Source: SAR324 cluster bacterium
GTDB taxonomy: Bacteria; SAR324; NAC60-12
Direction: 5' to 3'
DNA: 34,073 bases
Assembly (NCBI GenBank): GCA_028282505.1
Contig: JANQHV010000614.1
Location: forward strand, 1-34,073
Part shown: positions 15,623-24,339 of the stretch, piece after piece
How the letters are laid out: each line of letters begins with the position of its first letter
How positions within the stretch are numbered: position 1 is the first letter of the stretch
Position numbers and translations under genes: made by a program
Notes under the pieces: generated by a model
What the model saw: the letters and a program-made list of their open reading frames with translations, nothing else
What the model was told of the DNA's origin: nothing
Database searches by the model: none

Positions 15623-16855
15623 ATGGCCACTGAAAGCCTTCAAGAAATTTACGCTGCCCACTTTTTAAAGTGGGAAAATTACCTTTCCAATATTTCACAA
15701 AAAATACGACGCGAACTCTATAAAAGTGGGCTCAAGTTTTCGCTCAAATCAAGAATTAAAACGATTGAAAGCCTGAACGTCAAAAGGATCCAATTAGAGC
15801 ATCTGAATGCTGGTGGGAGTAAAAAAATAAAAGATCTGCTTGGCTTGAGAACGATTGTTCCTTTTCAAGAGGATGTTGAAAATATCATCACCATGCTTCA
15901 AAAAAAATTTGACGTTCTTGAAGTTGAAAGAAAATCTGAAAACTTATCCTATCGAGAATTTGCTTACGATTCTGTCCATTTGATCATTTCTGTTGATGAT
16001 GGGGACTTTTTGTTTCCAGAACAATGCTTAAAATGTTGTGAAATACAAATTCGTACCATTCTACAAGATGCCTGGGCTGAGGTAGAACATGAATTGATTT
16101 ATAAAAGTGATTTACGGTTTTACAATGAATCAACTAGAAAGAAACTGGCAGCTCTCAACGCGAATCTGACGTTATCCGATATGATTTTCCAGGAGATTAA
16201 AGATGCCCAAAAGGAATCCAGAAAATGGGGACAGGAACGTTTTCAGGAGTTGCAAAAACAAGCCGTCCAAGTCAATGCCGAGAGGATATCAAAATACATC
16301 ATCAAAGAAAAAAAGCTCGATTCTAAAAAGAATTCCTCCAATACCAATGCAGTGGATAAACAGTTGGATCGTACTCTCACAGAAGCCCTGGAAAGCCATA
16401 ATAACAAAAATTATAAAAAAGCCGTTGATCTTTATTCAAAAGCCTTGGACCTGCATCCTAATTTAAAGATTCGTTCAATCATTTACCATCACAGAGGAAT
16501 GGCTCATTTTATGCTGCATTTAGAACGTCAGGCCCTTCAGGATTTCGACATCAGTTTTCAATGTGACTCTACCAATTATCGAGCGTTAAACAACCGTGCC
16601 CTGGTACTCAGACGAATGGGGCACATTACGGAGTCATTGGAAGATTTTAAACTTTCCCTGGAATTGAAAAAGAAGCAGCCAGAAGTCTATTATCTGAGAG
16701 CACAAACCCACTTTGAATTGGAAAATTACAACCAGGCTTTAAAAGATTTAAAAAAAGCCTTAAAACTCAAACCTACCTATCAGGAGGCAATTGAACTGAT
16801 GCAACACATTTCTAATAAAATGGCAGACGATTCAGAAAATTCAGCATCACTTTGA
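15623..16855 (+). CDS. RelA/SpoT-type (p)ppGpp synthetase domain fused to TPR repeats
   Basis: A 410-residue protein. Residues about 25-165 are a RelA_SpoT nucleotidyltransferase domain: KSRIKTIESLNVKR at 42-55, metal-site region DLLGLR at 71-76, YDSVH at 115-119 (YxSxH), and EIQIRTILQDAWAEVEH at 140-156. No HD hydrolase domain, TGS or ACT domain is present, so it is a standalone synthetase and not a RelA/SpoT housekeeping enzyme. Residues about 185-245 are a charged helical linker. Residues about 249-390 hold roughly four TPRs (for example AVDLYSKALDLHPN, ALQDFDISFQ, SLEDFKLSLEL, ALKDLKKALKLKP). Likely chemistry is pyrophosphate transfer from ATP to GDP/GTP; toxic relatives modify tRNA or make other alarmones. 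The TPRs may sense a partner. The zinc dehydrogenase gene follows after 30 bp. Confidence 0.85.
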   Translation: MATESLQEIYAAHFLKWENYLSNISQKIRRELYKSGLKFSLKSRIKTIESLNVKRIQLEHLNAGGSKKIKDLLGLRTIVPFQEDVENIITMLQKKFDVLEVERKSENLSYREFAYDSVHLIISVDDGDFLFPEQCLKCCEIQIRTILQDAWAEVEHELIYKSDLRFYNESTRKKLAALNANLTLSDMIFQEIKDAQKESRKWGQERFQELQKQAVQVNAERISKYIIKEKKLDSKKNSSNTNAVDKQLDRTLTEALESHNNKNYKKAVDLYSKALDLHPNLKIRSIIYHHRGMAHFMLHLERQALQDFDISFQCDSTNYRALNNRALVLRRMGHITESLEDFKLSLELKKKQPEVYYLRAQTHFELENYNQALKDLKKALKLKPTYQEAIELMQHISNKMADDSENSASL

Positions 16856-16885
16856 ACAATAATTAACCTGAAACAGGAGAAGACC

Positions 16886-17899
16886 ATGAGTACGTACCAA
16901 GTCAATGCATTTGCTGCACAAACAGCCAGAGAAGCCCTTGAGCCCTTTCAATATGAACTTCCAGAAATTGGCCCGGAACAAGTGGATATCCAAGTTGAAT
17001 ATTCTGGTCTCTGTCACTCTGATTTGAGCATGCTGGACAATGACTGGGGATTTACCCAATACCCTTTTGTGCCTGGACATGAAATCGTCGGCAAAGTGAT
17101 CAGAGTTGGTGAATCAGTGAAAGGTTTGTCAGAGGGTGATTCGGTTGGATTGGGATGGTTTTCTCAGAGTTGCATGCATTGTGATGAATGCATGTCAGGC
17201 AGTCATCATTTGTGTGGTGATATGGAACAAACCATCGTAGGTCGTTTTGGTGGCTTTGCTGATGTGGTCCGGTGTCACTGGGGGTGGGCCACTCCACTTC
17301 CCGATTCTTTGGACATGAGCAAAGCAGGACCTCTGTTTTGTGGGGGAATCACTGTGTTTAATCCGATTGTCAAATCCAAAGTACAGCCTACCGACCGGGT
17401 GGGAGTGATTGGAATTGGTGGACTGGGCCACATGGCCTTACAATTTCTGAATAAATGGGGCTGTGAAGTCACTGCCTTCAGTTCTTCTCCCGACAAAGAA
17501 GCAGAAGCTCGACAATTTGGTGCTCATCATGTTGTCAATTCAAGAGATGATGAGGCGATGCAACGCATTGCTGGCAGTCTGGATTTTATCTTGAACACCA
17601 CCAATGTCACTTTGAATTGGCCCATGTACCTGAACATATTGAGGCCAAAGGGAATTTTTCATAATGTTGGTGCGGTCATGGAACCCATGCCGATCCCTGC
17701 ATTTTCCCTCATTCCTGGAGAAAAGTCGGTATCTGGCAGTCCCTTGGGAAGTCCTGCCCTCACCAGAAAAATGCTGGAATTTTGTGCACGTCACGACATA
17801 TTTCCCATGACCGAAGAATTTGCCCTCCATGATGTGAACAATGCTTTTGAGCATTTCAAATCAGGAAAGGCAAGGTACCGGATTGTCTTGAAGGTCTAA
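16886..17899 (+). CDS. Zinc-dependent alcohol dehydrogenase, cinnamyl-alcohol-dehydrogenase-like
   Basis: A 337-residue medium-chain dehydrogenase/reductase with GGAG 6 nt before the ATG. Catalytic zinc ligands are Cys43 (GLCHSD), His65-Glu66 (GHE) and Cys152 (FCGG). The structural zinc lobe is Cys96, Cys99, Cys102 and Cys110. The nucleotide-binding loop GIGGLG is at 176-181, followed by a FSSSPDKEAEA segment whose Ser residues fit NADPH preference. This matches the CAD/YahK branch of aldehyde reductases, which reduce a broad range of aldehydes. It is probably co-transcribed with the synthetase-TPR gene 30 bp upstream, although no functional link is obvious. It converges on the carboxylase gene with 51 bp between stops and no clear terminator. 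Confidence 0.92.
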   Translation: MSTYQVNAFAAQTAREALEPFQYELPEIGPEQVDIQVEYSGLCHSDLSMLDNDWGFTQYPFVPGHEIVGKVIRVGESVKGLSEGDSVGLGWFSQSCMHCDECMSGSHHLCGDMEQTIVGRFGGFADVVRCHWGWATPLPDSLDMSKAGPLFCGGITVFNPIVKSKVQPTDRVGVIGIGGLGHMALQFLNKWGCEVTAFSSSPDKEAEARQFGAHHVVNSRDDEAMQRIAGSLDFILNTTNVTLNWPMYLNILRPKGIFHNVGAVMEPMPIPAFSLIPGEKSVSGSPLGSPALTRKMLEFCARHDIFPMTEEFALHDVNNAFEHFKSGKARYRIVLKV

Positions 17900-17950
17900 C
17901 CAAGTTGTCACAGAGGCACAGGAAACCCAGAGAAAACATAAGTAAAGAAA

Positions 17951-20900
17951 TTAATTGACAGGTTCAATCACAAATAACAAATCGCCTCGACTGACGGTTT
18001 GTTTGTCCTCTGGAATGATTCTTTTCACATGATAAAAAGAATCGGCCGGATAAAGCCATTCATTATCATTGCCTTGGAACGCTTCCAGAGATAACTCTTT
18101 GAAAACTTTCATGGACTCCAGCAGACATAATGTATGGCGGGCATCGATTTTTTGTCCCTCTTCGACAAACAAAGGATCATTGGGGGAAGATGCCCGGTAA
18201 AAAGCCCCGGTTTGAGGAGACAGGACTTTCAATTCTTTGGAATCCGGAATGGCAATGGTTTGCCGATCAATAGAAACGCCTGTGTCACCGGCATAGTGCT
18301 CAGTATTTTTCAGCAATTCCTTGGCATTGACACGCTTGAGAAAGTCCTTCAAAAAGCTGGTATCATAATCCCCTGATTGAAAAACTTTATCTTCTAGAAT
18401 GGCTTTGGCTAATGCTAAATTGGTGGATACCCCTGTCACTCGGACTTGATTCAGATATGCGATCAAGTGCTCAATAGCATCCATTCGATCTGCTCCCCAC
18501 CCAATAATCTGCACAATCAGGCTGTCATAATAAGGAGGGATTGTGCTACCAGTACTCACGGCAGAAATCACACGAATGTTTTCTGTTACCGGAAAAACGA
18601 CTTCTGTCACTTCGCCAGGGTCTGGCAAAAAAGAAATCGTACCATCATGACCGATCTCTATTTTTTCTGCATTAATCCGCAATTCCATAGCATGCCCTGT
18701 AATGTCAAATTCCAAATCGGCAATACTTTCTCCAGAAGCAATCGCAATCTGTTTTTTGACCAAATCCACCCCAGATACCATTTCAGAAACAGGATGTTCC
18801 ACCTGTAATCGTGTGTTCATCTCCATGAAGTATATTTTCTGATCAACCAGGTCATAAATAAACTCCACGGTACCAGCACCGACATAATCGATTTCTTCCA
18901 CCAGATTGTAAGCATAAATACTCAGTTGATCACGTATCTCCTGAGGAATGCAGGACTCTGCTGATTCTTCAATCAGTTTTTGATAGCTACGCTGAACGCT
19001 GCAATCTCTCATCCCCAGTAATTTGGTATTCCCATGACTGTCTCGTAAAATCTGAACCTCCACATGGCGCATAGAGACAATATACTTTTCTAAATACAGA
19101 TCTCCATTACCAAAAGCACTGAGGGCTTCTTGGGACATTTGTAAGAAAGTATCTGCCAGTTTTTCCGGCTGCTCCACCACACGGATTCCTTTGCCTCCTC
19201 CTCCATGAGTTGCTTTAATCAAGACAGGAAAACCTATTTCTTCGGCAATGGTTTGTGCTTGTGCGGGATCTGCCAGAGCGCCTTCACTTCCTGGAACAAT
19301 GGGGACTTTCAGGAGTGTGGCTGTATTCAATGCATTAGACTTGTTGCCCATCAAATTCATACTCTTGGCAGAGGGACCGATGAAATTGATTCCATGTTCA
19401 CGGCAAATTTTTGCATACATGGGAGACTCTGACAAAAAACCAATCCCTGGATGGATAGCGTCAGCACCTTCTTGCTCCGCAATCAAAATCACACTCATGG
19501 CGTTGAGGTAACTATCCTGTGGAGTACTTCCCCCAAGACAGATGAGACGATCATTTTCATGCAGTGACTGAGCCGGTTCGCTATCCATATCTGGATCTGA
19601 CTGTACCAAAACTACCTCAATCTCTTCTTCATGGGCTGCTTGAATCAGACGATTCGCTGTACACCCTCTGGCATGTACCAAGAGCCTTTCAACAGGTCTG
19701 AGGATCAATCTTTCCTCAAACATGTCTTCCATTGGTTCATTCTTTTCAGGTTGAGGACGGTATTCTCCTGCCAGTATTCTGGAAATTACCTCTTGTACTG
19801 TCAATTGAGCCATCGGAATTTGAGGGTCAATCTCTTTTAGTTTTCCATCTACCGCTTCATCAAAAGGATTGTGTACCAACCCATCCATACTGCTTGGCAC
19901 CGTAGAAAGATAATTGGACAAAACTGCATTTGTGGATAAATGGTTTTCTACGACCAACTGTCCTGCAAACGACATGAGAGTGCCAGAAAAATAGTAGGTT
20001 TTGACAAGACGATGAGTGACAAAACTGGCCTGGGCTCCCCCCATACAATCACGAAACCCAAAACAAATGACAGGCAGATCATTATCTTTAATAAAACGGG
20101 TAATACGGTCATTCAAGATGGACATGGAAAATAGAGCGCCTGCGCCTTCCTTCGTTTGCATACCACCAGAAGAAATGAACATGATCACTGGCAGCTGACG
20201 GGTGGTGCATTCTGCAAGAAGTTTACAGACTTTCTCACAACTGGCCATATCAAAAGAACCTGCCTGAAACTGTGAATTGCTGACGACCAATCCCACCTTA
20301 TTTTTCCGTCTGCCATTCATGAAAGTGGCCACACCTGTGATAATTCCACAAGGAGAAACATCCTGGTCCAGTGTGTGCTCAATTGATTGTCGAAAACCAG
20401 GAAATCGGATTGGATCGGCTGTCATGCGATCCTTGAATAGTTCTTCAAAATCTTTGAAAAAATGATCCACCACTTGTTGGGAAGTAATGGGTTGTTTTTT
20501 ATAATTCCTCAACAAATTCTGAATCAACAGATCTTTATAAGCCCGATCCAGGCGATTCCAAAAGTCCTTGATGCCAATATGCCTGGGCGTTATTTTGCCA
20601 TGAAACTTCTTACCTTCCTGGTGAACTAGATTTAAGGAGGGAAGCAGAGTGGAAAAATAGTAGCGCACCAGACCAAACAAAGGTGGACTGAGACGCGGAT
20701 AGGCCCGTTGCTTCCATTCACTGATCGTATGCATGATCTGGTCACAGTTTTTCTTAGTAATAAAAACCCGCAACCACTTGAAAAAACGTTCCTTGGCATC
20801 CGTTGCCTGCAAAGGAAGCGAACGTTTGTCAAATTCAGCCAACGCCAAATCAAATGAGCTTTCAAACAACTTTTCCACAGATGCCTGAGAAATTTGATTG

Positions 20901-22486
20901 GTTCCATTCAACTCACCTGCAATCGTCGTCAACTTTTCCATGACCCCATCGTATAGCAAGTCAAATAAAATGATATTTTGGAAATTTCTTCGGAAACTGT
21001 TCCACAAATACTCATTCTGTAACGCATCCAACAACGTCTGATTTTTCTCCAGGAAAGCAGTTGTTGGCTCAATGTTATTCAAATACTCATACAGTTGTAT
21101 CAGATTTTCCCGTGCATTTTCTTTCCAGTAATTATACAGATACAAGAGGACTTCTGAGGTAAATTCCTTGACAGAATTTTCAAATCGTTCTCGAGGATCT
21201 CCTATGAAGAAGGCAACGAATTTTCCGCGCTCACTCTCTCTATTGTGGGCGGCTTCTACAAATCGCTTATATTTTTTATGCAACTCTTCATGATAGCGGA
21301 GCTCTACAGGTGTTTTTAACCAGCTTTTAAATTTTTCTTGCCGTGCTCTTGCCAGACGTTCTTGCAGCCGCCCTGTCGGAATCTTGAGATGACTGAGCCG
21401 TGAATAGTTTAGAATGGATTGACTGCTAATCTTAAGACGCAGCTTGAGATAGCGCAAGAGCCGATAAACATCTCCAAAAACATTCAGAATTCCTGTTGGA
21501 GTTTTATCGGTTACCCGATTGTCTTCTATCAAAATCTCAGAAGGATGGAGATAATGGTTCAGACTTTCCTGGTAATGTTCCCAAAAAAAGTTACCATGGC
21601 TCCGCAGCATATCTTTGGCATTGTTTTCCACGCACTCGACGGCACTGAAAATCGCATTTTGGAGATTGAAGAGTAAATGTGGTTCATTGGGAGTGTAGTC
21701 AATCACTCCATCGATGTACCCTTTCTCATACAGTTCAAATGCAGAAATACCAATGTATTTGGAGCATTCCTCCCAGGACAGGTTATGCTTGTGAGCAATA
21801 TGGCTCAACCCTTTTGGATGAATGGTACTGAATACACCATCCCGGACAGATAATAAAATATTAGTGGTGGCCAGAGGAATCGCACCACCGCTGTATCCCT
21901 GACCAAAAACAATTCCAATCGTCGGCACCTCAATATTTGCCATTTCTGCAATAAAAAATGAAATGCTGTGTGATTGGTTTTGCAGGTTGGCTTCCACATC
22001 AGCAGCAGCCCCAGGAGTGTCCATAAAGGTAATGATTGGCATCCCATGAGACGCAAAAAAGCGAGCTTTTTCTGCCGCTTTTAAATGTTGTTGAGGATAC
22101 CAGACCCCCGACTGAGTTTTGTGATTTTGAGCAATAAAGCCAAAGCGCCTTGTTCGATTGTTTGTCAGAAATTCAATCTCTGCCATATAAAATGCACCAT
22201 CCTGCTCTTCCTCGATTAACTTTCCTCCTAATTTCTTAATCACTTCAGGAGCACTACGCCGTTTTTGATTTTCTGCTGGCAGTACACACTCCTGGATATA
22301 ATCATCCACATCCAGCTTTTGCAAACGCTGAATATGCTCTTTAATGATCTGATCTGAAAGCACCCCATTGAGAGACGTTTCATCAAAAAAAGAAGGACGT
22401 TTTCCCGGTAACAACGACAAGTCATCAGACATTATCTCTGCTTGTAAAAATAACGAACGCTTTTCTTTGTTGGAAGAATGAGTCAT
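17951..22486 (-). CDS. Single-chain acetyl/acyl-CoA carboxylase (CT-alpha, CT-beta, biotin carboxylase, biotinyl domain)
   Basis: A 1511-residue multidomain enzyme. Residues about 80-310 are an AccA-like carboxyltransferase alpha half (DTPGAAAD from Asp156; GQGYSGGA at 195-202). Residues about 330-690 are a helical, charged segment that I do not recognise. Residues about 695-915 are an AccD-like beta half (SSGGMQTKEGA from Ser772; FRDCMGGAQASF), without the AccD zinc-ribbon cysteines. Residues about 930-1385 are biotin carboxylase/ATP-grasp (HGGGGKG from His1094; RDCSVQRSYQKLIEE; NTRLQVEHPVSE). Residues about 1425-1511 are the biotinyl domain with the acceptor Lys1460 in ESMKVF (usual form EAMKM). 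The single chain would therefore make malonyl-CoA or another 2-carboxyacyl-CoA. Start uncertain: an in-frame Met 18 codons downstream (22432) is equally plausible, and neither has a strong ribosome binding site. Confidence 0.9.
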   Translation of the reverse strand: MTHSSNKEKRSLFLQAEIMSDDLSLLPGKRPSFFDETSLNGVLSDQIIKEHIQRLQKLDVDDYIQECVLPAENQKRRSAPEVIKKLGGKLIEEEQDGAFYMAEIEFLTNNRTRRFGFIAQNHKTQSGVWYPQQHLKAAEKARFFASHGMPIITFMDTPGAAADVEANLQNQSHSISFFIAEMANIEVPTIGIVFGQGYSGGAIPLATTNILLSVRDGVFSTIHPKGLSHIAHKHNLSWEECSKYIGISAFELYEKGYIDGVIDYTPNEPHLLFNLQNAIFSAVECVENNAKDMLRSHGNFFWEHYQESLNHYLHPSEILIEDNRVTDKTPTGILNVFGDVYRLLRYLKLRLKISSQSILNYSRLSHLKIPTGRLQERLARARQEKFKSWLKTPVELRYHEELHKKYKRFVEAAHNRESERGKFVAFFIGDPRERFENSVKEFTSEVLLYLYNYWKENARENLIQLYEYLNNIEPTTAFLEKNQTLLDALQNEYLWNSFRRNFQNIILFDLLYDGVMEKLTTIAGELNGTNQISQASVEKLFESSFDLALAEFDKRSLPLQATDAKERFFKWLRVFITKKNCDQIMHTISEWKQRAYPRLSPPLFGLVRYYFSTLLPSLNLVHQEGKKFHGKITPRHIGIKDFWNRLDRAYKDLLIQNLLRNYKKQPITSQQVVDHFFKDFEELFKDRMTADPIRFPGFRQSIEHTLDQDVSPCGIITGVATFMNGRRKNKVGLVVSNSQFQAGSFDMASCEKVCKLLAECTTRQLPVIMFISSGGMQTKEGAGALFSMSILNDRITRFIKDNDLPVICFGFRDCMGGAQASFVTHRLVKTYYFSGTLMSFAGQLVVENHLSTNAVLSNYLSTVPSSMDGLVHNPFDEAVDGKLKEIDPQIPMAQLTVQEVISRILAGEYRPQPEKNEPMEDMFEERLILRPVERLLVHARGCTANRLIQAAHEEEIEVVLVQSDPDMDSEPAQSLHENDRLICLGGSTPQDSYLNAMSVILIAEQEGADAIHPGIGFLSESPMYAKICREHGINFIGPSAKSMNLMGNKSNALNTATLLKVPIVPGSEGALADPAQAQTIAEEIGFPVLIKATHGGGGKGIRVVEQPEKLADTFLQMSQEALSAFGNGDLYLEKYIVSMRHVEVQILRDSHGNTKLLGMRDCSVQRSYQKLIEESAESCIPQEIRDQLSIYAYNLVEEIDYVGAGTVEFIYDLVDQKIYFMEMNTRLQVEHPVSEMVSGVDLVKKQIAIASGESIADLEFDITGHAMELRINAEKIEIGHDGTISFLPDPGEVTEVVFPVTENIRVISAVSTGSTIPPYYDSLIVQIIGWGADRMDAIEHLIAYLNQVRVTGVSTNLALAKAILEDKVFQSGDYDTSFLKDFLKRVNAKELLKNTEHYAGDTGVSIDRQTIAIPDSKELKVLSPQTGAFYRASSPNDPLFVEEGQKIDARHTLCLLESMKVFKELSLEAFQGNDNEWLYPADSFYHVKRIIPEDKQTVSRGDLLFVIEPVN

Positions 22487-22529
22487 AATTTATAGGAATA
22501 TTGAAAGATTTGAAAAATTGAATAGCAAG

Positions 22530-22547
22530 AATTACATCCATGTAATT
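22530..22547. promoter_or_regulatory. Perfect palindrome in divergent carboxylase/wbuC promoter region
   Basis: AATTACAT (22530-22537) and ATGTAATT (22540-22547) are perfect inverse complements separated by CC. The site is 44 bp upstream of the carboxylase start and 55 bp upstream of the wbuC start, in the only intergenic region between these divergent genes. It has the size and symmetry of a dimeric repressor operator. No matching regulator gene is in the window. Confidence 0.4.
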
Positions 22548-22601
22548 TTGAAGTGAAGTATCTTTTGAAAAAACATTAACTGAATAAAAATACCATTCTC
22601 T

Positions 22602-23111
22602 ATGAAGAAAGTACAATATATCAATAACGATTTACTTTCCGCTCTTTCTGAGCAAGCCATTCACTCAGAAAGACGGCGCATGAACTATAATTTACACGAG
22701 CAGGAGGATATCGTACATCGGATGCTCAATGCGATTGAACCGGACAGTTATGTCCGCCCTCACCGTCATACAACTCCTCCCAAAGAGGAAACTTTCATCA
22801 TCCTGCAAGGAAAAGGAGCCATTATTATTTTCAAAGAAGACGGTTCCATTGACGACATTTATCCGCTGGATCCTTTAAAAAATGAATGGGGAGTCGATAT
22901 TCCAGCAGGAGCATTTCATACTGTTGTCTCCCTGGTTCCAGCAACTATATATTTTGAGATCAAATCAGGTCCTTATCTTCCACTTACGGATAAAGATTTT
23001 GCGTCGTGGGCACCTCCAGAAAAAACGATAGAAGCCGTTGATTACTTAAAGCAATTGCGTGATCAAAGTCTTGCCAGCATAGGAGCGGCAACTTCTTCCA
23101 TCTTTTCCTGA
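22602..23111 (+). CDS. wbuC: WbuC-family cupin-fold protein
   Basis: A 169-residue cupin. The diagnostic segment around residues 52-74 includes RPHRHTTPPKEETFIILQGKG, whose His and Glu residues are the metal-ligand positions of cupin motif 1. A second part, WGVDIPAGAFHTVVSL, supplies the motif 2 His. The N-terminus (VQYINNDLLSALSEQA) and the MLNAIEPDSYVRPH transition are typical of WbuC proteins, which are often found near O-antigen genes and are of uncertain enzymatic role. It is divergent from the carboxylase gene. Its last 49 bp overlap the 3' end of the DJ-1 family gene on the opposite strand. Confidence 0.85.
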   Translation: MKKVQYINNDLLSALSEQAIHSERRRMNYNLHEQEDIVHRMLNAIEPDSYVRPHRHTTPPKEETFIILQGKGAIIIFKEDGSIDDIYPLDPLKNEWGVDIPAGAFHTVVSLVPATIYFEIKSGPYLPLTDKDFASWAPPEKTIEAVDYLKQLRDQSLASIGAATSSIFS

Positions 23112-23617
23112 TCATATAAAATTTCCACCAGCTTCAGAGCAAACTCCAATGCTGTTCCAGGACCTCGGCTGGTGATACACATCCCATCAACAACTACTCG
23201 GGAGTTGACCTCCTCCTGGTTAGACAGTTGCTCCGTGAAATTGGGATGACATGTGGCTTTACCCGATATCAGGCCATGTGATTGAAAAACCACAGCAGGC
23301 GCAGCACAAATTGCAGCATGGTACCTCTGTTCCTCTTTTTGTTTTTTTAAAAGAGAGGTGAGCTCTGGGGAATCCCTTAAATTTTCAGCACCAGGCATTC
23401 CTCCTGGAATGGCAATCAAATCATAGGTTCGATTGGCACAATCACGGATGTGTTGATCTGCCACAAGATTGACCCCACGAGAAGCTTTCACCTGTAAATC
23501 ATCACCAGTCGCAGCAACAGTCACTTCTGCTCCTGCTCTTCGTAATACATCAATCACACTGACAGTCTCTATTTCTTCTACACCGTCTGCAATCGGCACC
23601 AATACAGTTTTTGACAT
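23063..23617 (-). CDS. yajL: DJ-1/PfpI family protein, YajL-like
   Basis: 184 residues from the ATG at 23617, chosen because GGAGGG lies about 6 nt upstream and the protein then begins SKTVLVPIADGVEEIE, the normal family N-terminus. The frame extends seven codons further upstream but without conserved sequence. Nucleophilic Cys104 lies in AAICAAPAV, with Glu15 or Glu16 (GVEEIE) as the partner acid and PGGMPGAENL forming the flavodoxin-like loop. Members act in protection against oxidative or carbonyl stress; a deglycase activity has been proposed and is disputed. A good promoter lies upstream (23663-23690). The gene converges on and overlaps wbuC by 49 bp. Confidence 0.9.
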   Translation of the reverse strand: MSKTVLVPIADGVEEIETVSVIDVLRRAGAEVTVAATGDDLQVKASRGVNLVADQHIRDCANRTYDLIAIPGGMPGAENLRDSPELTSLLKKQKEEQRYHAAICAAPAVVFQSHGLISGKATCHPNFTEQLSNQEEVNSRVVVDGMCITSRGPGTALEFALKLVEILYDQEKMEEVAAPMLARL

Positions 23618-23662
23618 AAATACCCTCCAATACATCAATTATTGATTTTTCTGTTTACAGTG

Positions 23663-23690
23663 ATTGTAGCATAACACCCCAAAAGCTCAA
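23663..23690 (-). promoter_or_regulatory. Sigma70-type promoter for the DJ-1 family gene
   Basis: Read on the minus strand, the -35 box TTGAGC (23685-23690) and the -10 box TACAAT (23663-23668) are separated by 16 bp. The -10 box ends 45 bp before the chosen ATG at 23617, consistent with a leader of about 40 nt carrying the GGAGGG site. Confidence 0.5.
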
Positions 23691-23817
23691 TGGAATGTCT
23701 CTTGAATGTCTGAGATAAAGTAGTAGTTTCTCTTATAAAATACATCGACAGGCACACGGATTGCAAAAAACTTTAAAATTCACAATTCATTTTTTACCTG
23801 ACAACAAAGAAATCATT

Positions 23818-24339
23818 ATGAACTTTAAAGGACACATCACCGGAGGCATTGTCACAGGAGCTGCATTAACAGGCAGTGCCATTCTATTCAGCGAACCTTT
23901 AGGAGTACCAGCTCCTCCTTTAGTGTTGGTACAAATTTTTAGTATTACTGTATTCTTCAGCCTCTTTCCAGATTTAGACATCAGCTCCATCCCTCAACGT
24001 TGGTTCTTTCGTGCAATTTTTATTATTTTGCTGGGCTTGAGCTATTACGAGCACTATGAAGAAGCAACACTTCTAGCCTTGGTGGCAATCACTCCGCTGC
24101 TTGACCATCATCGAAGCTGGACCCACAACATCTTTTCGGTTCTTCTCTTTCCTGTTGTGATGGCAGGGATTTATGAATACCTTCTGATGAAAAAACAATT
24201 CTTCTATCAATGGTCCATGGACCAGTTGATTTCCCATCTCCACAATCACATCTGGCTGGTCATTGCCTGCATTGTCGGTTGGTACACACACCTCTGTCTA
24301 GATTCACTTCCCAAGTTCAAACAAAGTGGGCATCATTAA
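23818..24339 (+). CDS. YdjM-like inner-membrane metal-dependent hydrolase family protein
   Basis: 173 residues from the ATG at 23818, which follows an AAAGAAA stretch. A TTG 19 codons upstream keeps the frame open but adds an unlikely N-terminus. NFKGHITGGIVTGA at the start and the SLFPDLDI and LLDHHRSWTHN segments (clustered His and Asp residues) match the YdjM/LexA-regulated membrane hydrolase family (PF04307 type). About four membrane helices are visible, and the conserved His/Asp residues lie at their ends, as if forming a metal site. The reaction is unknown for the family. No LexA-box-like sequence was recognised upstream, so DNA-damage control is not supported here. Confidence 0.78.
   Translation: MNFKGHITGGIVTGAALTGSAILFSEPLGVPAPPLVLVQIFSITVFFSLFPDLDISSIPQRWFFRAIFIILLGLSYYEHYEEATLLALVAITPLLDHHRSWTHNIFSVLLFPVVMAGIYEYLLMKKQFFYQWSMDQLISHLHNHIWLVIACIVGWYTHLCLDSLPKFKQSGHH

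Noticed and set aside
15623-16855. CapRel/toxSAS toxin-antitoxin pair with a neighbouring antitoxin
   Set aside because: The adjacent genes are a methyltransferase and a complete zinc dehydrogenase; no small antitoxin-like gene is present and the C-terminal part is TPR, not a zinc-finger-type antitoxin domain.
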